Shown here piece after piece: positions 16,546 to 25,772 of a DNA stretch of 64,000 bases. The stretch lies in contig NZ_CAKJTJ010000004.1 of assembly GCF_917563925.1 (NCBI RefSeq), positions 26,683 to 90,682 on the forward strand, read 5' to 3'. The stretch's first letter is position 1, and each line of letters opens with the position of its first letter. The DNA comes from Sutcliffiella rhizosphaerae. GTDB lineage: Bacteria; Bacillota; Bacilli; Bacillales; Bacillaceae_I. The position numbers were made by a program, and so were the translations under genes. The notes under the pieces were generated by a model that did not search any database, had not been told where the DNA came from, and saw only the letters and a program-made list of their open reading frames with translations.

Positions 16546-17586
16546 CTAAACTTTTCCTGAAACACCAGCTGATTCGAAAGTGGCCATCTCTTTTACAATA
16601 TTAGTAGCCGCCAAAAGGATTGGAAAAGCAAGCGCTGCACCGGTTCCTTCTCCAAGTCTCATCCCAAGGTCAAGTATGGGGTCTTTTTTTAACAGCTTAA
16701 TAGCATATTGATGACCATATTCTGCTGACTTGTGACCAATAAAGAGATATTCTGCTGCTTCTTTATACAAACGCGTAGCAATTAATGCAGCAACAGTACT
16801 GATAAAACCGTCAATTAGAACAGGAATTTTTCGTTCAGCTGCAGCCAAAATAGCTCCAGTGATTCCCGCAAGTTCAAGACCTCCTATCTTTGCAAGTACA
16901 TCGATGGCATCATCGGAATTAGGTTGACGTTTCACAACGGCTTGACGGATAACCTGTTTTTTATAGTTCTGCTGTTCTTCTGTGATACCAGTACCTGCAC
17001 CAACTACATGCATCGCATCCATTTCACTTAAAACAGATAGAATAGCGCTGCTGCTTGTCGTGTTGCCAATACCCATTTCACCCAGTAAGAGGCAATTTAT
17101 TCCTTTGTCCAGCATGCTAGTAGCGATATCCGCACCAGTTTCTATTGCCTGCATTGCCTCACTGCGACTCATCGAGTCCTCTTTTAAAAAGTTCGCAGTA
17201 CCGTAGCGGATTTTTCGTTGGAGTAAACCTTTCCTATCTATATCGGTTGCCACACCAATGTCCACAATTTCAAGTTGGGCATTAATTTGACGAGCCAACA
17301 CATTGATTGCGGCTCCTCCATCTAAGAAATTATGAACCATTTGAGCAGTCACTTCTTGCGGATAAGCAGATACTCCTTCGGTAGCGATTCCGTGATCAGC
17401 AGCAAAAACTAAAATTCCAGGCAGAGTAATATCTGGTATCTTATTACCGGTAATCCGGGAAAGCTGAACCGCAATTTCCTCCACGATTCCAAGACTTCCT
17501 TGTGGCTTTGTTAAAGTATTAAGATAAGCACCCATGTTATCTCCTGCTATGTAGCTGACTGGCTTTATGTTAAACGATCTCATCAT
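16546..17586 (-). CDS. cobT: Nicotinate-nucleotide-dimethylbenzimidazole phosphoribosyltransferase
   Basis: CobT makes alpha-ribazole 5'-phosphate from nicotinate mononucleotide and a lower-ligand base. Seen are TKPQGSLG near the N-terminus, VFAADHGIATEGVSAYP, GEMGIGNTTSSSA at 169-181 and the catalytic glutamate Glu313 in GMRLGEGTGAALA. The 346-residue length is normal. AAAGGATG precedes two adjacent ATGs. It is last in the upstream riboswitch operon, 225 bp after cobQ, and no clear terminator separates it from the btuF promoter. Confidence 0.95.
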   Translation of the reverse strand: MMRSFNIKPVSYIAGDNMGAYLNTLTKPQGSLGIVEEIAVQLSRITGNKIPDITLPGILVFAADHGIATEGVSAYPQEVTAQMVHNFLDGGAAINVLARQINAQLEIVDIGVATDIDRKGLLQRKIRYGTANFLKEDSMSRSEAMQAIETGADIATSMLDKGINCLLLGEMGIGNTTSSSAILSVLSEMDAMHVVGAGTGITEEQQNYKKQVIRQAVVKRQPNSDDAIDVLAKIGGLELAGITGAILAAAERKIPVLIDGFISTVAALIATRLYKEAAEYLFIGHKSAEYGHQYAIKLLKKDPILDLGMRLGEGTGAALAFPILLAATNIVKEMATFESAGVSGKV

Positions 17587-17603
17587 ATATACATCCTTTT
17601 TAT

Positions 17604-17711
17604 CTAAAATAGATTCGGTTTTTCGTAGAGTTGGAGCGCTTTTTCAATGATTTTTTGCATTTGGACAAAGTTGGATGCTATTTCGGACATATTGCTCGCC
17701 CAATCGGACAA
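17604..17711 (-). CDS. Possible 35-residue small protein between cobQ and cobT
   Basis: A TTG at 17711 preceded by AGAGG (6-base spacing) opens a frame of 35 codons, ending 17 bases before cobT. The peptide begins MSDWASNMSEIASNF and could form an amphipathic helix. Three TGTCC-containing phrases in the same stretch may instead mean a non-coding repeat. I do not recognise it, and coding is doubtful. Confidence 0.2.
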   Translation of the reverse strand: MSDWASNMSEIASNFVQMQKIIEKALQLYEKPNLF

Positions 17712-17811
17712 ATCACGCCTCTATTTCCTATTTTTATACAAATAACTTATAGATCTTATTGGCATTCGGAAAAACACTCAATTAATATGGACATAACACC
17801 AAAAGCCCCTT

Positions 17812-19308
17812 CTACCTCTCCTGAAATTCTGCCATTCTTCTTTTTATCGTCTCCATATCTAGATGTTCTCTCACTACATCAGCGAGACGGTCAAACGACT
17901 TCTCCCGCAACTGTTCAAACGAAGCTCGTCCATGAATAGATGACAGCCCCTTAGCTTTTCTTATCTTATTCAAATAAGCCTCTCTAAACTCATCATTTTG
18001 AAAAATGCCATGAAAGTACGTGCCTATAACATGATCAATTTGTATACCTTCCACACGATTCTTTAAAGACACAAAAGGCGACGTGCCGGGTTCGACTTCC
18101 GAAACCCCCATATGAATTTCATATCCTTTTACAGGTATCTCTTCTCCCAGAAATGTTACCATTCCTTGAGACAATACCGTAGTTTTTTTGTTGGCAAGGA
18201 AGGTTTTCATCGGCACAAAACCTAAGCCCGACACAACTTTTAGCGATGATTCCACTTCATACTCATCAATAACAAGCTCACCAAGCATTTGAAAGCCTCC
18301 ACACACACCAAATATCTCCACACCTTCCGCTTTGGCTGCTTGAAGCCTATTGGCCAACCCTGTCTCATGCAAAAAAAGCATATCACTTAAAGTGTTTTTA
18401 CTACCAGGTAGAATAATGATATCTGGACTTCCAAGCTCCTCTGCTTTTTTCACATAGCGCACATGGCAATCCGGCTCCGCAATAAGTGGGTCCATATCGG
18501 TAAAATTAGAAATTAACGGAAGGCGGATCACCGCAATATCAATTTCTTTTTCCTCGTTCTTGCTTGTAGAATAGCTATCTAAAATAACGGAATCCTCTGC
18601 TTCAATGTTTAAGTTAGGGACATACGGAACAACCCCTAAAACTTGCAAACCTGTGTATGCTTCAAACCACTCCAATCCTGGCTGAAGAAGCTTCACATCT
18701 CCCCTAAATTTATTGATGACTACACCAATGACCCTCTCTCTATCTTCTTCCTCCAACAGTTGCAATGTTCCAACCAAGCTAGCAAATACACCGCCCTTTT
18801 CAATATCCCCGACAAGTATGACTGGTGCATCTGTTAAATTGGCTACTCGCATATTTACGAGCTCTCTGTCATTCAAATTAATTTCAGCAGGGCTGCCAGC
18901 GCCTTCTATCACAATTACATCAAACTGATTTTGCAACCGGTGAAACGATTCTGTTATGAGCTGCAAGCCTTGTTTATAAAAATCCTGACGATATTCCCCT
19001 GCTTTCATATTTTTGAATGGTACCCCATGAACAACTATTTGAGATTGATAGTCACCAGTAGGTTTAATTAATATTGGATTCATATCGGTTGTGGCTGTTA
19101 CACCAGCCGCTTCAGCCTGTACTCCTTGGGCACGACCAATTTCCCTTCCATCCACTGTGATATAAGAGTTTAAGGACATATTTTGTGATTTAAATGGCGC
19201 TGTCCGCAAACCATCCTTGGCAAAAATCCTGCACAATGCAGTTACAATTGCACTTTTCCCCGCATCCGAATGCGTTCCCTGCACCATAATTGGCGTTCCA
19301 TCAAACAT
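17812..19308 (-). CDS. cobQ: Cobyric acid synthase (glutamine-hydrolysing)
   Basis: This enzyme amidates positions b, d, e and g of adenosylcobyrinic acid a,c-diamide using glutamine and ATP. The N-terminal synthetase domain has the P-loop variant GTHSDAGKS at 11-19 and APFKSQNMSLNS. The C-terminal amidotransferase domain has the nucleophile Cys336 in IFGVCGGFQMLG and an HGIFQND histidine. The 498-residue length is typical. Its ATG overlaps the end of cbiA by 8 bases, so the two amidases are coupled. Confidence 0.95.
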   Translation of the reverse strand: MFDGTPIMVQGTHSDAGKSAIVTALCRIFAKDGLRTAPFKSQNMSLNSYITVDGREIGRAQGVQAEAAGVTATTDMNPILIKPTGDYQSQIVVHGVPFKNMKAGEYRQDFYKQGLQLITESFHRLQNQFDVIVIEGAGSPAEINLNDRELVNMRVANLTDAPVILVGDIEKGGVFASLVGTLQLLEEEDRERVIGVVINKFRGDVKLLQPGLEWFEAYTGLQVLGVVPYVPNLNIEAEDSVILDSYSTSKNEEKEIDIAVIRLPLISNFTDMDPLIAEPDCHVRYVKKAEELGSPDIIILPGSKNTLSDMLFLHETGLANRLQAAKAEGVEIFGVCGGFQMLGELVIDEYEVESSLKVVSGLGFVPMKTFLANKKTTVLSQGMVTFLGEEIPVKGYEIHMGVSEVEPGTSPFVSLKNRVEGIQIDHVIGTYFHGIFQNDEFREAYLNKIRKAKGLSSIHGRASFEQLREKSFDRLADVVREHLDMETIKRRMAEFQER

Positions 19309-20674
19309 GCTGTTTTACCTCTAAACAGCGCTGAATCCAGTTGTCCACAAGCTTAGGTTGGGAAGCAAAATGGAGATGAGTGTAGCCAGCTACAAGATTA
19401 TCCAACAAGTATCCTTCCTGAGCAGCACCACGAGTTCCCTTCACTTCATAAGCCTTTGGATTGGCACCTACTGGATGAAACGTCGAGTAATGGAATTCAT
19501 GCCCCCTTGCAATTTCCCCTTTTTGTAAAAGAAAATTATCGCCTATGCCTTGAATTTCCCTATAACCAAGTGCAGCCAAATGCTGCTGCATGACGACAGT
19601 ACCAGGGATAATACCAATCATCTCGTGACTCTTCCCATCTACCTTTACCAACTCGTTTGCTAAATACATAAACCCACCACATTCCGCGAGCGTAGGTAAT
19701 CCTCTTAAAATTGCTTCACCAATGGAATCTGCGCTATTTTGTTGAACCGACAGCTGTTCGGAAAACTCCTCTGGAAAACCTCCCCCAATATAGAGTCCAT
19801 CCACATCCTCAGGTACCCGTTCATTTTTCAACGGAGAAAAATACACCAATTCTGCCCCCATATGTTCCAAGAGCTCCAAATTTTCTTGATAGTAAAAGTT
19901 AAACGCCGCATCCCTTGCAACAGCAATTTTCACAAGTTTCCTTTTTTTAGGTAATGTAAAAATACTGTTTTTAACGTCAAAATCCTGTGCACCCTCAGCA
20001 AGTTCTACAATCTTCTCCAAGTCCACCGTTTTTGTACATAACTCACCTAACTCTTCAAAAAATCCATTAAGATCGCCTCGTTCAATAGAAGGAACTAAAC
20101 CAAGGTGACGCTCTGGCATCACTATTCCCACTTCTCGTAACATATAGCCTACAACCGGAATGCCACACTCCTGTTCAACAGCAGCTTTAATGAGTTGAAA
20201 ATGCCCTTCACTTCCAACTTTGTTAGCAATCACTCCTGCGATAAGTACGTTTTTATTTAACAGCTGATATCCCTTTACCATCGCAGCTGCACTTCTTGCC
20301 ATTCCGCTACAATCAACCACTAGCACAACTGGACTTTTAGTAAGCGTGCTAATTTCTGCTGTGCTTCCTGTATCACTTCTTGGATCTTTTCCGTCATAAA
20401 AGCCCATTACACCCTCAATAATAGAGATGTCGGCTTCTTCACTCCCTTTTTTGAGTACTGCTTTCACCGCCTCAAGAGGAAGCATCCAGCTGTCCAAATT
20501 TCGCGAAGGTCTCCCAGTTACTGCTGTATGATAGGAAGTATCAATATAGTCAGGTCCACATTTAAATCCTTGTACCCGTAGTCCCTTTTGTTGCAGGGCA
20601 GCCATCAATCCAAGCGTTACGGTTGTTTTGCCTACCCCACTTCCTGTCCCCGCAATTACGATTCGTCTACTCAC
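19301..20674 (-). CDS. cbiA: Cobyrinate a,c-diamide synthase (CbiA)
   Basis: CbiA amidates the a and c carboxylates of cobyrinate. The P-loop GTGSGVGKTT is at the N-terminus, followed by GFKCGPDYIDTSYH, a family hallmark. The amidotransferase cysteine is in LAECGGFMYL, and the C-terminus has GYTHLHF. I prefer the GTG at 20674 because GGGAG lies 5 bases upstream; a GTG four codons earlier almost touches GAGG. The stop of cobA is 23 bases upstream. The gene implies handling of early intermediates or precorrinoid salvage, since ring-synthesis genes are not in this window. Confidence 0.93.
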   Translation of the reverse strand: MSRRIVIAGTGSGVGKTTVTLGLMAALQQKGLRVQGFKCGPDYIDTSYHTAVTGRPSRNLDSWMLPLEAVKAVLKKGSEEADISIIEGVMGFYDGKDPRSDTGSTAEISTLTKSPVVLVVDCSGMARSAAAMVKGYQLLNKNVLIAGVIANKVGSEGHFQLIKAAVEQECGIPVVGYMLREVGIVMPERHLGLVPSIERGDLNGFFEELGELCTKTVDLEKIVELAEGAQDFDVKNSIFTLPKKRKLVKIAVARDAAFNFYYQENLELLEHMGAELVYFSPLKNERVPEDVDGLYIGGGFPEEFSEQLSVQQNSADSIGEAILRGLPTLAECGGFMYLANELVKVDGKSHEMIGIIPGTVVMQQHLAALGYREIQGIGDNFLLQKGEIARGHEFHYSTFHPVGANPKAYEVKGTRGAAQEGYLLDNLVAGYTHLHFASQPKLVDNWIQRCLEVKQHV

Positions 20675-20697
20675 TATTTCTCCCACCCTCAGATTTA

Positions 20698-21246
20698 TTA
20701 AAATTCAATGCCCTTTACAGCAGGTATCCCTTCATCATAATAGTGCTTTTCTGCTCCTATTACAGAAACAAGATCCGCAGCACTCTTAACCTTTGAATGA
20801 GCACTTCTCCCTGTAATGACTAAGTGCACATGATCTGGCTTATTTTCTATCAAGTCCACCACTTCATCTAATGGCAGCACATCATCAATTGGAAATGTTT
20901 CTATCGCAAGTGCATTATTCAATTCATCCAAAATCACCACATCATATTCTCCACCCATCACAGCCTCTTTCGCTTGTGGCCATGCACTTTTTAAAGCTTC
21001 CCGATGTTCTTCAGGTGTTTTTGTCCAAGTAAACCCAATACCAAGCTGCTTCACCTCTACACCTAGCTTCTCAAGTGCAATTTGCTCTCCATATGTGCGC
21101 TCTGGTGACTTAATAAACTGAAGAATTTTCACTTTCATCCCCCTGCCGACTGCACGGACTGTCAAACCTAGTGCTGATGTGGTTTTCCCTTTTCCATCAC
21201 CTGTGTAAACTAACGTAAGACCCTTTTGTTTTCTTTGTTTATTCAT
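20698..21246 (-). CDS. cobA: Cob(I)yrinic acid a,c-diamide adenosyltransferase
   Basis: This is a BtuR/CobO-type ATP:corrinoid adenosyltransferase. Its P-loop is YTGDGKGKTTSALG near the N-terminus, with VVILDELNNAL as Walker B and family motifs GRSAHSKV and KHYYDEGIPA towards the end. It has 182 residues from the ATG at 21246, which follows GGAGGAGAAGAAC. An ATG six codons earlier overlaps the ribosome site. It is the first gene of the operon controlled by the second cobalamin riboswitch. Confidence 0.93.
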   Translation of the reverse strand: MNKQRKQKGLTLVYTGDGKGKTTSALGLTVRAVGRGMKVKILQFIKSPERTYGEQIALEKLGVEVKQLGIGFTWTKTPEEHREALKSAWPQAKEAVMGGEYDVVILDELNNALAIETFPIDDVLPLDEVVDLIENKPDHVHLVITGRSAHSKVKSAADLVSVIGAEKHYYDEGIPAVKGIEF

Positions 21247-21283
21247 GTTCTTCTCCTCCATCATTTTAAATTTCTAAAAATAA

Positions 21284-21320
21284 AAAACGCCTTTCTGCAA
21301 CAGATGCAAAAAAGCGTTAA
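21284..21320 (-). terminator. Riboswitch expression-platform terminator before cobA
   Basis: On the minus strand AACGC pairs with GCGTT, with a nested TTGCA/TGCAG-type inner stem, and is followed by TTTTTT. It lies about 40 bases upstream of cobA and parallels the terminator before btuF. Confidence 0.8.
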
Positions 21321-21406
21321 AGGTACATTCTTTTTATTAAAAAGACATAGGTCATTATTAATGAATGTCACTTCAAGCATTCCCTCCTCGCAGAATCCTT
21401 AAAAAA

Positions 21407-21555
21407 CAAATAGGCAGGTCTCCTGACTTACGTCTCAAGCACTTTACTGATCCTTCCCATGTAAAATTACACAGTGGCAAACTTCAGCAAAACTTAACGC
21501 TTACAGTGGCGTGGCCCGTGCTGGATTTTCACCAGCTTCCCTTTTAACCTTTTAT
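21407..21555 (-). promoter_or_regulatory. Cobalamin riboswitch controlling cobA operon
   Basis: Minus-strand elements in order are AAGGGAAGCTGGTGAAAATCC, the B12 box GCCACTGTAAGC (21499-21510), CCACTGTG, ATGGGAAGG and AAGTCAGGAGACCTGCC. Sequence and layout closely match the riboswitch at 16288-16437, so both operons should respond to the same ligand. Confidence 0.95.
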
Positions 21556-21732
21556 AAAAAAGGCACCTAAATGTTACAGCATTATGTAATTATCTTCAGG
21601 TTAATTGTAGCTTATCTGTGTATAAAAGTCTTTCGTTTTTTAAATTTTAGAAAAGTGGTTGCTCTTAATAATGTATCGGGAAAACCTAGCTCCACTTAAA
21701 TTTTGGTAAGGCTTCTTGACTGCTAAAAAGCA

Positions 21733-21770
21733 AAAAGCCCATCCCCACCAACGCTGGCAGGAATGGACCT
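21733..21770 (-). terminator. Probable terminator of the MFS gene
   Basis: On the minus strand CCATTCCTGCCA can pair with TGGGGATGG, followed by GCTTTTTGCTTTTT. It starts only a few bases after the stop codon. Pairing is imperfect. Between here and the riboswitch (21556-21732) I see no other feature. Confidence 0.55.
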
Positions 21771-21774
21771 CCGT

Positions 21775-23328
21775 TTAATTATTTTCCACTAATTTTGCCT
21801 TTAGCGTAGGTTTTTCTGTAATATCTCCCATAGGCTCTGGTTCAGCTTCCAGTGGATCTGGAGCCTGTGTGGCACGTTTAATAAAGAACGCCAGTACTAA
21901 GGCGACTACAGCAATAAAGGTAGAGACGAAAAATGCAAAGTTAATACCCTCAAGCAAGCCTTGCATTAACACCTGTTGCTCGACAGCTGCAATTGCTTCA
22001 GGTGTAGGATTTGCACCCAAGTCAGACATAGCGCCGCCAGTCAGCTCACGTCCATAGTTTGCAGCTCTTGTAGACATCAGTGTTACCAGTAGAGCTGTTC
22101 CTATTGCACCAGAAACCTGCTGCAAGGTGTTGTTCATTGCGGTACCGTGCGGGTAAAAGCGAGCAGGCAGTTGATTCAACCCGTTCGTTGATACTGGCAT
22201 GAATACCATAGACATACCGAACATGCGGACAGTATAAAGAATCAATAGCTGAGTGTAAGTCGTTTCAAACGTCAGCTGACTGAAAAAATAAGTGGTCACT
22301 ACGGTAATTGCTAAACCAGTTATAGCCAGCACTCTACCACCATATTTATCGAATAGCTTACCAGTAATCGGTGACATCAATGCCATGACAATAGCACCTG
22401 GAAGCATTAATAAACCAGCGTCAAGTGGGGAGATACCACGGATATTTTGCACATAAATTGGTAGCAAAATCATCCCCGAGAACATGGCCATCGTCACCAC
22501 CATCGATATGGCAGAGGATAAAGCAAACATCGGATACTGGTATATTGTAAAGTTTAACATAGGTTTTTTCTGTCCAAGCTGGCGCAAAATAAACCAAACT
22601 AGCGCTGTGACTCCAACAGCAATCGTACCGTACACAAGCGGACTATCCCAACCTCTAGATCCAGCAGAACTAAAACCGTATAATAGCCCACCAAATCCAA
22701 CACTAGATAGAACTACTGATACTAAATCTAAACGGATATTCTGCTTTTCCTTTTTATCTTTCAATAAGAAAATTCCGATAAAGAAAACGGCTAATGCAAT
22801 GGGAGCAACTACATAAAATAGCATTCTCCAGTCGTAATGCTCAATTAACCAACCGGAAAGAGTTGGACCAATGGCTGGAGCTCCCATCATAATGAGTCCA
22901 AAAAAGCCCATAGCCGTTCCGCGCTTTTCGATTGGGAAACTGACAAGCATCACGTTCATCAATAGCGGCATGAGAATGGCGGAGCCACAAGCTTGAAGCA
23001 TACGACCAGTCAATAAAATACTAAAAGCTGGCGCAATTCCCGCTAATATAGTACCGACCGCAAACAGTCCCATCGCAACAATAAATAAGTTTCGAACAGA
23101 ATATTTTTGAATTAAAAAGGCTGTCGTCGGAATTAAGATCCCGTTGACTAGCATATAACCAGTGGTCAACCACTGAACGGTGGATGGACCAACCTCAAGT
23201 TCTGCCATAATGGAAGGCAGAGCAATATTTAATAATGTGTTATTTAAAAATGCGATAAATGCTCCAATCATTAAAATGGCAAGGATACCATATGGCGGTC
23301 TGCCTGTTGTTTTTTCTGCTTGTTGCAT
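21775..23328 (-). CDS. MFS multidrug exporter, DHA2 (14-TMS) family
   Basis: This 517-residue drug:H+ antiporter-type membrane protein has about 14 hydrophobic segments. Motif A-like and motif C regions are recognisable (TAFLIQKYSVRNLFI, GRMLQACGSAILMPLL, GFFGLIMMGAPAIGPTLSGWLI). EmrB/QacA and LmrB-type transporters are the nearest families, and the cytosolic C-terminus is acidic. It is divergent from a TetR-type regulator across 182 bp carrying direct repeats, the usual arrangement for an inducible exporter. The substrate is not predictable. Confidence 0.9.
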   Translation of the reverse strand: MQQAEKTTGRPPYGILAILMIGAFIAFLNNTLLNIALPSIMAELEVGPSTVQWLTTGYMLVNGILIPTTAFLIQKYSVRNLFIVAMGLFAVGTILAGIAPAFSILLTGRMLQACGSAILMPLLMNVMLVSFPIEKRGTAMGFFGLIMMGAPAIGPTLSGWLIEHYDWRMLFYVVAPIALAVFFIGIFLLKDKKEKQNIRLDLVSVVLSSVGFGGLLYGFSSAGSRGWDSPLVYGTIAVGVTALVWFILRQLGQKKPMLNFTIYQYPMFALSSAISMVVTMAMFSGMILLPIYVQNIRGISPLDAGLLMLPGAIVMALMSPITGKLFDKYGGRVLAITGLAITVVTTYFFSQLTFETTYTQLLILYTVRMFGMSMVFMPVSTNGLNQLPARFYPHGTAMNNTLQQVSGAIGTALLVTLMSTRAANYGRELTGGAMSDLGANPTPEAIAAVEQQVLMQGLLEGINFAFFVSTFIAVVALVLAFFIKRATQAPDPLEAEPEPMGDITEKPTLKAKLVENN

Positions 23329-23390
23329 ACATACCCCTCCGTTTTATACTTACAGTTCAAATTTTATACTACTATTTCACCTTCGTATAT

Positions 23391-23496
23391 TTTATACCAT
23401 CAGTCTATTTTTAGCAATCTTGAAATCTTTGCTAATTTGGTATTTGTTAAAAGCAAAAATATCATGTACTATTATTTTTGTACCAACAGTCTATTT
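23391..23496. promoter_or_regulatory. Repeated motif in the MFS/tetR intergenic region
   Basis: TTTATACCATCAGTCTATTT at 23391-23410 and TTTGTACCAACAGTCTATTT at 23477-23496 match at 18 of 20 positions in the same orientation, 86 bp apart. The second ends 14 bases before the regulator ATG. They are candidate operators of the TetR protein for itself and the exporter. Confidence 0.6.
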
Positions 23497-23510
23497 AATA
23501 AGGTGATAAG

Positions 23511-24377
23511 ATGAAAAATCGAAAACAGCATGTTCTTGCGTGCGCCCATAAACTATTTATTGATAAAGGTTTCCAAGCGACATCCATTCAAGATATCTTG
23601 GATGAAAGTAAAATCGCTAAGGGGACGTTATATAATTATTTTTCTTCAAAAAACGAACTTCTAATCGAACTTTTTAAAATGTTATATATAAAAATGGAGA
23701 AAGAACGCGATGACCTGCTATTAGGCGAAGATCCAACAGACATTCACGTATTTGTGAAACAATTCGAACTGCAAATGGAAACAAACCGCGCAAACAAACT
23801 TATCTCCCTTTTTGAAGAGGTCATTTTTATCAACGATCCAGAATTGAAGCAATTTATTCGCAATGGGCAAATGAGAATGCTCTCATGGGTCCACCAACGC
23901 TTTGTCCAAATTTTCGGATACGAAAAACGAGACTACCTATGGGATTGCGCCATTATGTTTCTTGGCATATTAAACCATAATATTCGGTACTACTCCATGA
24001 CACATAATAAACTAGACATTCCTCGAGTCGTCCATTTTAGTATTAACAGGTTAGTTAACATTGTGGAGGATGTTTCTAAAACTGGGGAGGTACTGTTAGA
24101 AGCGGACGTGATGGATCGGTTGTTCCCAGAGGACGCTTCCAAAAGCCGTGGGTCATTGTGTCAGATAATCAATGAGCTCAAAACAGATATTCGGGACACC
24201 ATTGAAGGAGAAAAAATCACGGAACTTTTAGACTTTATTCACGATGAATTCTCAGCCATTAACTCGAGAGAACCGCGTAGATTTCTAGTGGAAAGTGCAA
24301 TGAAGACACTTGGAGAATATGAGGTTGTTCATAGGCATAAGGGTTGGAATAAGTTAAAGGATTTAGTCCTTAACTAA
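23511..24377 (+). CDS. TetR/AcrR-family transcriptional regulator
   Basis: The N-terminal helix-turn-helix (residues 10-55: FIDKGFQATSIQDILDESKIAKGTLYNYFSSKNEL in substance) is typical of TetR. At 288 residues the ligand domain is longer than the usual 190-210, with an extra C-terminal helical portion of about 80 residues. AAGGTGAT precedes the ATG. It is divergent from the MFS exporter and is its likely repressor. Confidence 0.88.
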   Translation: MKNRKQHVLACAHKLFIDKGFQATSIQDILDESKIAKGTLYNYFSSKNELLIELFKMLYIKMEKERDDLLLGEDPTDIHVFVKQFELQMETNRANKLISLFEEVIFINDPELKQFIRNGQMRMLSWVHQRFVQIFGYEKRDYLWDCAIMFLGILNHNIRYYSMTHNKLDIPRVVHFSINRLVNIVEDVSKTGEVLLEADVMDRLFPEDASKSRGSLCQIINELKTDIRDTIEGEKITELLDFIHDEFSAINSREPRRFLVESAMKTLGEYEVVHRHKGWNKLKDLVLN

Positions 24378-24419
24378 GGGGTGTAGCAGAAATACTAAGG
24401 GGAAAATAAGATAATAATA

Positions 24420-24475
24420 TAAAAAATCCGAGCTTTAATTCAAAACTGAAAGAATTTGAATTAGTCCGGATTTTT
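24420..24475 (+). terminator. Terminator of the tetR gene
   Basis: AAATCCGAGCTTTAATTCAAA pairs with TTTGAATTAGTCCGGATTT, followed by TTTT. It is a long, strong hairpin about 45 bases after the stop. Confidence 0.85.
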
Positions 24476-24732
24476 TTATCAACATTTTTTCAAAAATTTT
24501 ATGCTTTATAAAATTGGACATATTAGATAAATCTATGCCTCCTTTGTAGTTGTCGTGTAAGTTGACATGATAATATCCTTATCTTCCAATACTCTCTACA
24601 ATATCTATATCACCAAACCTTTAACAAAAAACAACCTATCCTCAAAAATAATAAGTGTTGGGAAGGGGCAAGTGCCAATGGGAAATTTAGTGCAAAATAC
24701 TAGGACATTTCTGAGAAACATTCACAAAACAG

Positions 24733-24762
24733 AAAAAGGCTAGAAGCATTTGTGCCCCAGCC
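24733..24762 (-). terminator. Terminator of the padR-HAAS operon
   Basis: On the minus strand GGCT..GCA pairs with TGC..AGCC, followed by TTTTTC, 20 bases after the stop of the membrane protein gene. The stretch 24476-24732 between the two terminators shows nothing else recognisable. Confidence 0.55.
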
Positions 24763-24782
24763 CCAACAAAACTTATTTACTA

Positions 24783-25772
24783 TCAATACTTTGCTTTTCG
24801 ATATCCTTGAAAAATGTCAGATGCAGAAGATACTATATAGATCACAATTGCTCCCCAAGTAAACCAATGCAAGTTGGTGATTATCCCAAGTCTTTCTTCA
24901 AAATAGGTGAAAAACTCTGGATTAAATATAGATAAATTGCTGAAGATCAAGATAAATATCGAAAGGGAAATGAAATGAATGACAGCATTGATGGCAGCAA
25001 GTTTTTTCGTCCATTCCCCAAGTTTCCACTTGTATGCAATAAGACCAATCTCTATAAGGATAACAAAAACAACTAGTGGCCAATAGGTAAGCAGATTACT
25101 TTGGACAAATAGAGGTACCTTCATTTCCAAGCCATTTGCACCTTTTTCAAATACTCCAAGAAAATGATTTGCATTAAAGTAAAGTGATACCCAAATAACG
25201 GTCCAAATGAGACTACCAAAAAGCTCTATTTTTGAAATAGCCCGTTCTTTTGGTATATAGGAAACTTCTTTTAAATCATCTGGGGTCCATTCTTTCCAAT
25301 TTGCTGTAATTGGAGTTGTACTTGTTGATTTTTCTACCCTTTCTGCTACTGCAAATGTTAAGGTAATCCAAAAAACAGTTTGCATCACAGCTCCAAGACT
25401 ACCCCATATTCCTTCTCCGATAATGGACAATAGGAAATTGATTACCTCTATTTCACCTGAATGGGAATAGATTGCGACAAATGTTGTGATACTGAACGAA
25501 ATGATGAGCACAATCGGAATAAGTAATTTCAAAAGACCTACATACACATCAAAAAATCTGGGACCTATCAAATGCATGGGCTTTTCATTATATCCATTCG
25601 CCATTTTTGCCGGATGCCCAAGCTCCGTAAGTGCTATTTTTACATCCTCTTCTGTATAATCATTAGGCAACATATCTTCAATGGTCGATCTCAACTCCAA
25701 TCCGATATCTTCTCGCAGTTTTTCCGGCAGCCTTATGGTCACTTCCTGTACATATAACTCAATCAGTTTCAT
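24783..25772 (-). CDS. HAAS-domain membrane protein paired with PadR
   Basis: The first 70 residues (LIELYVQEVTIRLPEKLRED, LRSTIEDML, DVKIALTELGHPAKMANGY) have the pattern of the HAAS/permease-prefix domain that often accompanies PadR regulators. About six to seven membrane segments follow, with a soluble loop near 150-180. The gene overlaps padR by 14 bases. Its function is not known. By analogy such proteins act as partners in envelope-stress or antimicrobial-response switches, but this is inference. Confidence 0.75.
   Translation of the reverse strand: MKLIELYVQEVTIRLPEKLREDIGLELRSTIEDMLPNDYTEEDVKIALTELGHPAKMANGYNEKPMHLIGPRFFDVYVGLLKLLIPIVLIISFSITTFVAIYSHSGEIEVINFLLSIIGEGIWGSLGAVMQTVFWITLTFAVAERVEKSTSTTPITANWKEWTPDDLKEVSYIPKERAISKIELFGSLIWTVIWVSLYFNANHFLGVFEKGANGLEMKVPLFVQSNLLTYWPLVVFVILIEIGLIAYKWKLGEWTKKLAAINAVIHFISLSIFILIFSNLSIFNPEFFTYFEERLGIITNLHWFTWGAIVIYIVSSASDIFQGYRKAKY

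Noticed and set aside
17631-17939. 102-codon plus-strand frame near cobQ
   Set aside because: Antisense to the cob operon, no ribosome site; not considered a gene.
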